A stretch of DNA of 7,058 nucleotides from Thiotrichaceae bacterium. Its GTDB lineage: Bacteria > Pseudomonadota > Gammaproteobacteria > Thiotrichales > Thiotrichaceae. Location of the stretch: NCBI GenBank assembly GCA_024762625.1, contig JANTHA010000109.1, positions 1 to 7,058 of the forward strand. The letters run 5' to 3'. The translations under genes and the position numbers were made by a program. The notes under the pieces are model-generated. The model was not told where the DNA came from. It saw only the letters and a list, made by a program, of their open reading frames with translations, and made no database searches. Shown here one piece after another: positions 1-5,032 of this stretch (the first letter of the stretch is position 1; every line of letters starts with the position of its first letter).

Positions 1-838
1 CGAGGGCCTTTAAACGGCTTTGCGCCTGTTTCGCCTTGGTCGCCTGGGCGCGAAAACGATCAACATAGGCCTGCATATGCGCCCGTTCGCGTTGCTGTTT
101 TTGATAGGCGCTTTGCTGTTGCGCCAGCCGCTCGGCGCGGATTTTTTCAAAGGCGCTGTAGTTGCCGGCATACAAGGTAAGTTTTGAATGTTCAATGTGC
201 GCGATATGCTTGACCACCGCATCCAGAAATTCACGGTCATGAGAAATTAAAATCAGGGTTCCAGGGTATTGAACCAGCCAGTCTTGCAACCAGATAACGG
301 CATCCAGATCAAGGTGATTCGTTGGCTCGTCCAGCAATAACAAGTCCGAGCGACACATCAAGGCCTGCGCCAGATTCAGCCGCATGCGCCAACCGCCGGA
401 AAAATTATTGACCGGATCATTGATTTGTTCATTGGAAAAACCCAGCCCATGCAACAGGGTCGCCGCGCGGCTTTCGGTTGTGTAGCCATCAATGGCGTCT
501 AGCCGGGCATGCAATTCACCCAGACGTTCACCCTCAGCATTCTCAAGCTGCTGCTGTAAAGCGACATATTCCTGATCGCCCTGCAACACATAATTGAGCG
601 CGCTTATATCAGTCGAAGGCGTCTCCTGCGCCACATGCGCGATCACCCAGTCTGGCGGAATACTCAGATTTCCTTCATCCTGCCCCAGATCGCCCAGCAA
701 CATTGCAAACAGGCTGGACTTGCCGGTTCCATTAGCGCCTGTCAAGCCAACCTTGTAGCCTGGATGTATGCTGATGGAAACGCCGGATAGCAGCTTTTGG
801 GAGCCTCGACGCAGCGTAATGTCGGAAAGAACGATCAT
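1..838 (-). CDS. yheS: ABC-F ATPase, YheS-like ribosome-associated protein (partial, N-terminal half)
   Basis: The reading frame starts at the ATG whose complement is 836-838 and stays open to the left edge, giving 279 codons of a protein whose family is about 640 residues long. The first ATP-binding cassette is complete: Walker A GANGTGKSS at residues 34-42, Q-loop Gln71, signature FSGGW at 146-150, Walker B LLLLD with catalytic Glu171 in LLLLDEPTNHLD, and the H-loop His200 in SHDREFLD. The basic, glutamine-rich stretch from about 235 onward is the start of the linker between the two cassettes. There are no membrane segments, as expected for ABC-F proteins, which act on the ribosome in the cytoplasm. 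The opening MIV and the run FSGGWRMRLNLAQAL match what I recall of E. coli YheS, so I prefer YheS to Uup or EttA. No Shine-Dalgarno sequence is visible before the ATG. The gene lies downstream of vapBC on the same strand and may be partly read from its promoter. Confidence 0.93.
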   Translation of the reverse strand, partial: MIVLSDITLRRGSQKLLSGVSISIHPGYKVGLTGANGTGKSSLFAMLLGDLGQDEGNLSIPPDWVIAHVAQETPSTDISALNYVLQGDQEYVALQQQLENAEGERLGELHARLDAIDGYTTESRAATLLHGLGFSNEQINDPVNNFSGGWRMRLNLAQALMCRSDLLLLDEPTNHLDLDAVIWLQDWLVQYPGTLILISHDREFLDAVVKHIAHIEHSKLTLYAGNYSAFEKIRAERLAQQQSAYQKQQRERAHMQAYVDRFRAQATKAKQAQSRLKAL

Positions 839-869
839 GGGAAATTTTGAAAATATAAGTAATTACGAG

Positions 870-889
870 TAATGTAATGTAATGTAATA
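870..889. repeat. Pentanucleotide tandem repeat (TAATG), about 3.6 copies
   Basis: Three direct TAATG units occupy 870-884, followed by a partial unit and a further AATG ending at 892. The repeat lies in the 61-base gap between vapC and the ABC-F gene, just upstream of a possible minus-strand -10 (TATATT, complement of 852-857). The spacing to that -10 puts the repeat over the -35 position. Copy number is low, so it may be nothing more than AT-rich spacer. Confidence 0.6.
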
Positions 890-899
890 ATGCACGCCT

Positions 900-1307
900 C
901 TAATACATCTCCAGCAAAATAATATTGCCAAGCGCATGCGCCTTACGAAAATATTTTTCATCAGCTGTTATCAGATCAATATTACGTTCAAGCGCCACTG
1001 CATGATACAGCGTATCAAACATATGATGCTTTAATTCAATCGCCATTTCGCTTGCGCGTATATAGGTTTCGAGGCTATTGCAAACAGAAAACTCCAGCAA
1101 ATCAAGCAACTGGATAGACTTCTTGCTTATTTCAGGTTTAATTCGCGATAACACCGCAATCACTTCCGCCTGCCAATGTACAGGCTGCACAGGTTCTACT
1201 TTCGATATCTGGATATCTCTGAACAGTTGAATTGCCTGGCTTGTGTTGTGTTCGTCCTCACGCTCGGGAACAAACCATTTTATGGCTACGCTCGCATCGA
1301 TAACCAT
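900..1307 (-). CDS. vapC: Type II toxin, VapC-family PIN-domain ribonuclease
   Basis: This is a 135-residue protein, the usual length for a VapC toxin, a Mg2+-dependent endoribonuclease that cuts tRNA or rRNA and stops translation when its antitoxin is lost. The acidic residues of the PIN active site are all in place: Asp4 in VIDASVAIKWF, Glu48 in WQAEV, Asp98 in FDTLYHAVA and Asp116 in TADEKYF. The toxin therefore looks intact and probably active. The ATG start is 4 bases after the antitoxin stop codon, so the two are almost certainly one transcript with coupled translation. Only a weak purine-rich stretch lies ahead of the start, which agrees with coupling and with less toxin than antitoxin being made. 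The RNA target cannot be told from sequence. Confidence 0.93.
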   Translation of the reverse strand: MVIDASVAIKWFVPEREDEHNTSQAIQLFRDIQISKVEPVQPVHWQAEVIAVLSRIKPEISKKSIQLLDLLEFSVCNSLETYIRASEMAIELKHHMFDTLYHAVALERNIDLITADEKYFRKAHALGNIILLEMY

Positions 1308-1311
1308 GTTG

Positions 1312-1545
1312 CTATTTTCTATATTCTTCGCGGGCTTCCTGTATCATTTGCTTGCTTACCGGCGTCTGTTGTTCACGCAACTCAAGAATTGCATCAATGG
1401 CCCTTGCCCGTCTTCTCTTGAGTTTTTTCTCTTCGATCGCGCGCTTCATCAAACGGGTGAGCACGGCGCTTTTATTTTCATTTGAAAATTCCTGATTAAA
1501 GGCTTCTTTCACATCCTCTGGAACACTAAAATTAACAGTAGCCAT
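1312..1545 (-). CDS. Type II antitoxin, ribbon-helix-helix, VapB-like
   Basis: This 77-residue protein precedes the PIN toxin. Its first 40 or so residues fit a ribbon-helix-helix DNA-binding fold: a short strand (ATVNFSVP, residues 2-9), then two helices (about 10-19 and 24-38) separated by a turn at SNENKS. The rest is highly charged and helical and is the likely toxin-binding tail, expected to block the VapC active site. Antitoxins of this kind dimerise, bind an inverted repeat in their own promoter and repress the operon together with the toxin. A suitable repeat lies 15 bases upstream of the start codon (1561-1579). A GAAGAG Shine-Dalgarno-like sequence (complement of 1550-1555) precedes the ATG. 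Antitoxin families are diverse, so the exact family name is uncertain, but the role follows from the toxin partner. Confidence 0.88.
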   Translation of the reverse strand: MATVNFSVPEDVKEAFNQEFSNENKSAVLTRLMKRAIEEKKLKRRRARAIDAILELREQQTPVSKQMIQEAREEYRK

Positions 1546-1549
1546 TATT

Positions 1550-1555
1550 CTCTTC
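1550..1555 (-). promoter_or_regulatory. Ribosome binding site of the antitoxin gene
   Basis: The minus strand reads GAAGAG here, four bases before the antitoxin ATG. It is an imperfect Shine-Dalgarno match with short spacing, but it is the best in the leader and is better than what precedes vapC. Confidence 0.45.
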
Positions 1556-1560
1556 GCTGG

Positions 1561-1579
1561 TTGTTGAAATATTCAACAA
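1561..1579. promoter_or_regulatory. Putative vapBC operator: perfect 8-bp inverted repeat
   Basis: TTGTTGAA and TTCAACAA are exact reverse complements separated by ATA. The site begins one base downstream of the predicted -10 hexamer and covers the expected transcription start, so a protein bound here would block the promoter. It lies 15 bases upstream of a ribbon-helix-helix antitoxin gene, the usual position for an autoregulatory operator. Binding by this antitoxin is inferred. Confidence 0.7.
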
Positions 1580-1608
1580 AATATAGCATGATTCCAGAAA
1601 TCTGTCTA
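1580..1608 (-). promoter_or_regulatory. Predicted sigma-70 promoter of the vapBC operon
   Basis: On the minus strand the -35 element is TAGACA (complement of 1603-1608, five of six matches to TTGACA), followed by a 17-base spacer and the -10 TATATT (complement of 1580-1585, five of six matches). The three bases before the -10 are TGC, giving an extended -10. The expected start of transcription, near 1573, falls inside the inverted repeat. The promoter lies between the orn stop codon and the antitoxin start, so vapBC need not depend on orn transcription. Confidence 0.7.
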
Positions 1609-1663
1609 TTTGCCACTGCTATCCCACGAATTGAGATAATCTGGAACAATAAGCCCTTGATGA

Positions 1664-2209
1664 TCATATGGACAATATCGTTTTCCGGTAAAATTGCAAT
1701 TCTTCAATGGATTCCAGAATATCATCCAGCGCCAGATGCGCGCCTTTTTTAGTATATTTTTCAAGTATCTCCGGTTTCCAGCGCGCGGCCAGCTCCTTCA
1801 AGGTGCTGACATCCAGATTGCGGTAATGAAAATAAGCTTCCAGCTCCTGCATTTCGCGCGCCATAAAGCGGCGATCCTGACAAATACTGTTGCCGCACAT
1901 GGGCGATGCGCCTTTGGGAACGTATTGCTGCAAAAAACTGATGGTCTCAGCTTCAGCCTGCGCTGCTGCATAGCGACTTTCCCTCACCCGTTTGATCAGG
2001 CCAGAGCTACCGTGATGACTCTGGTTCCAGTCATCCATAGCGTCCAGCACTTCATCCGGCTGATGTATGGCGATCACCGGGCCTTGCGCCAGAATATTCA
2101 GGTTTTTATCTGTGACTACCGTTGCAATTTCAATAATGACGTCATTAAAAGGATCCAGCCCAGTCATTTCCAGATCAATCCAGATTAAATTATTTTTGTT
2201 TTGGCTCAT
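1664..2209 (-). CDS. orn: Oligoribonuclease, DEDDh 3'-5' exoribonuclease
   Basis: At 181 residues this is the normal full length for Orn, the enzyme that breaks down the shortest RNAs, chiefly dinucleotides including pGpG from cyclic-di-GMP turnover, to mononucleotides. The exonuclease I motif IDLEMTGLD carries Asp12 and Glu14. Asp112 is in the central motif ([10 protein letters not shown]), and His158 and Asp163 are in the last motif ([14 protein letters not shown]), so the DEDDh set is complete. The start is the only ATG that leaves the N-terminal IWIDLEMTG at its usual place. The gene is divergent from the M48 protease gene, with 51 bases between the starts. In E. coli orn lies divergent from rsgA; here rsgA is still nearby, but two genes separate them. 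I see no strong terminator after the stop codon. Confidence 0.97.
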   Translation of the reverse strand: MSQNKNNLIWIDLEMTGLDPFNDVIIEIATVVTDKNLNILAQGPVIAIHQPDEVLDAMDDWNQSHHGSSGLIKRVRESRYAAAQAEAETISFLQQYVPKGASPMCGNSICQDRRFMAREMQELEAYFHYRNLDVSTLKELAARWKPEILEKYTKKGAHLALDDILESIEELQFYRKTILSI

Positions 2210-2213
2210 AGGT

Positions 2214-2219
2214 TATAAT
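2214..2219 (+). promoter_or_regulatory. Candidate -10 element for the M48 protease gene
   Basis: The divergent gap holds a perfect TATAAT on the plus strand, 41 bases before the protease ATG, which would give a leader of about 35 bases. No good -35 is present 15-19 bases upstream, only T-rich sequence inside the start of orn. I could not find a convincing promoter for orn in the same gap. Confidence 0.4.
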
Positions 2220-2225
2220 CTCGCG

Positions 2226-2235
2226 TTGAATTCAA
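2226..2235. repeat. Perfect 10-bp palindrome in the orn/M48 divergent region
   Basis: TTGAATTCAA is self-complementary and lies in the middle of the 51-base gap between two divergent genes, just downstream of the TATAAT. It could be a regulator site. A palindrome this short and AT-rich can also occur by chance. Confidence 0.35.
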
Positions 2236-2260
2236 AATAATCAGACCCATTTTAACGCAT

Positions 2261-3517
2261 ATGCATAGTTTTACCTTTATTTTTATCTTTATGGTTGTCG
2301 TCACAACCGGAATGCAACTCTGGCTCTCATTGAGACAAGCCAGACACGTGGCCGCGCATCGCGCCAAAGTGCCCGATGAATTTGCCGACAAAATCAGCCT
2401 TGCAGAACATCAAAAAGCAGCGGACTACACGCTCGCCAAGGGCCAGTTTGGACGCATACAATTATTGATTGGCGCTGTTGTATTATTCCTGTGGACGCTT
2501 GGCGGCGGCCTTGAATGGCTGGATACATTCTGGCGTTCACAGGGCGCAAGCTGGGGAACGCTGGCCACTGGCGTTGCGGTCATAATCAGTTTTTCGCTGA
2601 TTTCCGGCCTGATTGATCTACCCGCCTCGCTCTATAACACCTTCGTTATCGAGGAACGCTTTGGCTTTAACAAAACTACCCTGAAAACCTTTTTTACTGA
2701 CATGCTCAAAGGCGCGGCGCTATCCCTGATCATCGGCATACCGCTGATTCTACTCGTACTGTGGCTTATGGAATCCGCCGGTGACTACTGGTGGCTATAC
2801 GCCTGGCTGGCGCTCACGGGCTTCTCCATTCTGATGATGTGGGCCTACCCTAAATTTATTGCGCCCATTTTCAATAAATTCAAACCACTCGAAGAAGGCG
2901 AAGTACTGGAACGGCTTAACAGTTTGCTAAAACGCACCGGCTTTAATTCAGACGGCGTGTTTGTGATGGATGGCTCGAAACGCTCCAGCCATGGGAACGC
3001 CTATTTTACCGGCTTTGGAAAAACCAAGCGCATTGTCTTTTTTGACACCCTGCTGAAACACCTGAGCCCGACTCAGGTAGAAGCAGTGCTGGCGCACGAA
3101 CTGGGTCATTTCAAACGTAAACATGTGCTCAAAGGCATGCTGCTATCCATAAGCATGACATTCATAGGCTTTGCAATTCTGGCCTGGCTGATGAAACAGG
3201 ACTGGTTTTATCATGCGCTCGGCGTAAGCCATCCCTCAACCTTCATGGCCTTGATTTTATTTGTGCTCATTAGCCCCGCCTTTACTTTCTTCATCGGCCC
3301 ATTAATGGCGCGCTGGTCGCGCAAACATGAATTTGAAGCTGATGAATTTGCTGCCCGCCAGTCCAATGCCGGGGAACTAATTAGCGCACTCGTCAGTCTG
3401 TATAAAAAGAACGCGGGAACATTAACGCCTGACCCTTTGTATTCTGCGTTTTATGATTCTCATCCGCCCGCTTCAATACGCATTGCACATTTGAAACAGG
3501 CGGGACAAGCGCAATAA
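2261..3517 (+). CDS. M48-family membrane zinc metalloprotease, Ste24/CAAX protease 1 type
   Basis: This 418-residue protein has the size and layout of bacterial Ste24-like proteases. Seven hydrophobic segments can be seen at about residues 4-23, 65-83, 99-120, 150-170, 177-195, 292-310 and 326-346. The zinc site is HELGH (His279, Glu280, His283), with the third ligand Glu357 in the EFEAD motif at 357-361. Both motifs are intact, so it should be catalytically active in the inner membrane. Eukaryotic Ste24 trims prenylated CAAX proteins; bacterial relatives lack that substrate and are usually taken to be quality-control proteases for membrane or exported proteins, so the true substrate is unknown. 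The ATG has no obvious Shine-Dalgarno sequence, but the frame upstream offers no better start, and the first helix begins at once. The cytochrome c gene follows 38 bases later and may share the transcript. Confidence 0.95.
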   Translation: MHSFTFIFIFMVVVTTGMQLWLSLRQARHVAAHRAKVPDEFADKISLAEHQKAADYTLAKGQFGRIQLLIGAVVLFLWTLGGGLEWLDTFWRSQGASWGTLATGVAVIISFSLISGLIDLPASLYNTFVIEERFGFNKTTLKTFFTDMLKGAALSLIIGIPLILLVLWLMESAGDYWWLYAWLALTGFSILMMWAYPKFIAPIFNKFKPLEEGEVLERLNSLLKRTGFNSDGVFVMDGSKRSSHGNAYFTGFGKTKRIVFFDTLLKHLSPTQVEAVLAHELGHFKRKHVLKGMLLSISMTFIGFAILAWLMKQDWFYHALGVSHPSTFMALILFVLISPAFTFFIGPLMARWSRKHEFEADEFAARQSNAGELISALVSLYKKNAGTLTPDPLYSAFYDSHPPASIRIAHLKQAGQAQ

Positions 3518-3542
3518 CAAAACAAATCATTTAAGTTAATAC

Positions 3543-3546
3543 GGAG
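3543..3546 (+). promoter_or_regulatory. Ribosome binding site of the cytochrome c gene
   Basis: GGAG lies nine bases before the ATG at 3556, the clearest Shine-Dalgarno sequence in the window. It fixes the start directly ahead of a well-formed signal peptide. Confidence 0.75.
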
Positions 3547-3555
3547 ACTTAAAAC

Positions 3556-3849
3556 ATGCAGTTTTTTAAACAAACACTCTTTACCCTGTTTGCACTGGCG
3601 GGCTTGTTGGCATCAAGCGGCGCCATGGCGGAAGGCAATCCGGCAAACGGAAAAACACTTTTTACCGCTTCTAAATGCAACCAGTGTCATGGCACCGAGG
3701 TCTTTACCCGTTCGGACAGAAAAGTCAAAAATCTAGCGGCCTTGGAAGCCCAGGTCAGACGCTGTGATTCCAACCTCAATACCAACTGGTTTGATGATGA
3801 GATCATTGACGTAACGGCGTATCTGAATCAACAATATTACAAGTTTTAA
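3556..3849 (+). CDS. Small periplasmic c-type cytochrome, monohaem, no Met distal ligand
   Basis: The 97-residue precursor has a Sec signal peptide: Lys5, a hydrophobic core through about residue 20, and a likely cut after AMA at 23-25. The mature protein would have about 72 residues. CNQCH at 41-45 binds one haem covalently, with His45 as the proximal ligand, following an N-terminal helix typical of class I cytochromes (NPANGKTLFTASKC). The C-terminal helix (DDEIIDVTAYLNQQYY, about 80-95) is also typical. There is no methionine after the haem motif, so the usual His/Met coordination is ruled out. Conserved-looking candidates for the sixth ligand lie in the RRCDSNLNTNWF stretch (Cys70, Asn73), or the site may be open. 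Its electron partners are unknown; no oxidase or dehydrogenase gene is adjacent. It follows the membrane protease gene on the same strand. Confidence 0.93.
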   Translation: MQFFKQTLFTLFALAGLLASSGAMAEGNPANGKTLFTASKCNQCHGTEVFTRSDRKVKNLAALEAQVRRCDSNLNTNWFDDEIIDVTAYLNQQYYKF

Positions 3850-3872
3850 TCATAACGGTACAGGCGATTAAG

Positions 3873-3969
3873 TTTTGTTCCATTACTGCGTTGCTCCCGT
3901 AATCGAATGGCCACATACTCAATGTATGATCACATTCTGCGTGCGGGAACGCCTTGTACTGAAACAAAA
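3873..3969. repeat. 97-bp imperfect inverted-repeat element between the cytochrome c gene and rsgA
   Basis: Two 46-base arms (3873-3918 and 3924-3969) are imperfect reverse complements around a 5-base centre, TCAAT. Paired blocks, in order from the outside, are TTTTGTT/AACAAAA, CA/TG, TAC/GTA, GCGTT/AACGC, CCCG/CGGG, GAATG/CATTC and CATAC/GTATG, about 31 paired bases with small bulges. No open reading frame of note lies in it. It may be a non-autonomous mobile or REP-like intergenic element, or a long structured RNA end that also separates the cytochrome transcript from rsgA. It lacks the terminal T-tract of a classical intrinsic terminator. Confidence 0.7.
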
Positions 3970-4015
3970 TGCAGACCTCCTACGTTGTTTTTAAGCCAGA
4001 CAGAGCGGCGGCTTC

Positions 4016-4912
4016 TTGAGTAGCATTCTCCACACAGGACGGGTAATTACCCGTTTTGGCGCCGAGCTTCTAGTCGAAAACCCCGACGACCCCAATCTCC
4101 CTCCTATCCGCTGCACGGCGAAACGCAAATTTGACAGCATTGTCTGCGGTGATTACATCACCTGGCATCATAATCCACATGGCAACGCTTCGGTTGACGA
4201 GCTGCTGGCGCGCAAAAATGCACTCACGCGCCCTGGTTATCGTGGACGTCCACGCACCATTGCCGCCAATATTGACCAATTGCTTATCGTAAATTCCTGG
4301 CTACCCGAACCTTCCTGGGATCTGGTTGACCGCTATCTAATCGCGGCGCAACAGCTGGATGCAGAAGCAACCATCCTGATGAATAAAAGCGATCTGGCGG
4401 ATCAATATGCAAGCGACGAAGACTGGCTCAATCTGGATATTTATCGTCAAATCGGCTACCCGGTTATCGAGATCAACGCCATAAACGGGGATGGGATTGA
4501 AGCGCTAAAAAACCACATGAAGGATAAAACCAGTATTCTAAGCGGTCGCTCCGGGGTTGGAAAATCCTCCATTGCCAATCAGATTCTGCCAGATACTGAT
4601 ATTCTGGTCGGACTTATCTCAGACTCGGGAGAGGGCAAACACACCACCACCACGGCCACACTGTACCGCTTACCCAACGGCGGCTACCTTATCGATTCTC
4701 CCGGTGTTCGCGATTATGCGCTGGGAGATATTAGCCCTAAGGAATTAAGCGATGGTTATATCGAGTTTCATGAATTTGCATTGCATTGCCGCTTTAACAA
4801 TTGCACCCACGATCATGAGCCGGGATGCGCTGTACGCAAAGCCGTCGAAGACAATAAAATTTCAAAACAGCGTTATCAGCGTTATATTCAGGCGCTGAGA
4901 AACCTTGTATAA
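4016..4912 (+). CDS. rsgA: Ribosome small-subunit maturation GTPase RsgA
   Basis: RsgA is a circularly permuted GTPase that binds the 30S subunit late in assembly and leaves on GTP hydrolysis. The order of motifs shows the permutation: G4 NKSD at residues 123-126, then G1 GRSGVGKSS at 177-185, the G2 region KHTTTT at 208-213 and G3 DSPG at 227-230. An OB-fold occupies about residues 5-70, and a C-terminal zinc knuckle is formed by Cys258, Cys263, His265 and Cys271. At 298 residues it lacks the basic extension of roughly 35-40 residues at the E. coli N-terminus but keeps all core domains. The start is TTG at 4016: an in-frame TAA lies at 3992-3994 and no ATG or GTG falls between them. Only a weak AGAG (4002-4005) precedes it. 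The 97-bp inverted repeat ends 46 bases upstream. Confidence 0.96.
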   Translation: MSSILHTGRVITRFGAELLVENPDDPNLPPIRCTAKRKFDSIVCGDYITWHHNPHGNASVDELLARKNALTRPGYRGRPRTIAANIDQLLIVNSWLPEPSWDLVDRYLIAAQQLDAEATILMNKSDLADQYASDEDWLNLDIYRQIGYPVIEINAINGDGIEALKNHMKDKTSILSGRSGVGKSSIANQILPDTDILVGLISDSGEGKHTTTTATLYRLPNGGYLIDSPGVRDYALGDISPKELSDGYIEFHEFALHCRFNNCTHDHEPGCAVRKAVEDNKISKQRYQRYIQALRNLV

Positions 4913-4923
4913 TTCTGAATGCA

Positions 4924-4943
4924 TCATGGGATAGAATCCATGA
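4924..4943 (+). other. Small imperfect hairpin between rsgA and slt
   Basis: TCATGGGAT and ATCCATGA pair over eight base pairs with one bulged G around the loop AGA. No T-tract follows, so it is a poor intrinsic terminator. Its right arm contains the ATG of the possible leader ORF at 4940 and its left arm contains the only SD-like GGGA, so if it forms in RNA it would mask that start. The stem is short and may be chance. Confidence 0.3.
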
Positions 4944-5032
4944 ATAAAAACGACAATAAAACATATTATAAAAGAAACCGGGCCACTTACCCTCCTCTCA
5001 CATTATTGGGAACTCTTAGAAACATCAATTGA
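4940..5032 (+). CDS. Possible 30-codon leader ORF overlapping the slt start
   Basis: ATG at 4940 opens a 30-residue frame, basic and asparagine-rich in its first half (MNKNDNKTYYKRNR), ending in TGA at 5030-5032. That stop overlaps the apparent TTG start of slt as TTGA, the spacing used for translational coupling. A GGGA about nine bases upstream could serve as its ribosome site. I recognise no family. The evidence is position only, and ORFs of this size are common by chance. Confidence 0.25.
   Translation: MNKNDNKTYYKRNRATYPPLTLLGTLRNIN
4961..4970 (+). promoter_or_regulatory. Weak candidate -10 region upstream of slt
   Basis: ACATATTATA includes TATTAT at 4964-4969, four of six matches to TATAAT, about 60 bases before the slt start. 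The sequence 17 bases upstream (TGAATA) is a poor -35. If used, transcription would begin after the leader ORF start, so it would bypass that ORF. Confidence 0.2.

Noticed and set aside
10..240. 76-codon minus-strand frame at the left edge
   Set aside because: It is an alternate frame inside the ABC-F gene, whose true frame is supported by Walker and signature motifs.
1176..1485. Two plus-strand frames of about 80 codons opposite vapBC
   Set aside because: They overlap each other and run antisense to a well-supported toxin-antitoxin pair. Their composition is that of a reverse-strand shadow.
1694..2188. 164-codon plus-strand frame opposite orn
   Set aside because: It lies antisense to an unmistakable full-length orn with a complete DEDDh set; the translation shows no domain and no ribosome site. 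It is a shadow frame.
3873..3969. Long inverted repeat as an ordinary rho-independent terminator
   Set aside because: The stem is interrupted, nearly 50 bases per arm, and no T-tract follows the right arm in either direction.
3873..3969. CRISPR-like or attachment-site reading of the repeated arms
   Set aside because: There is only one inverted pair, no direct repeats with spacers, and no integrase, cas gene or tRNA nearby.
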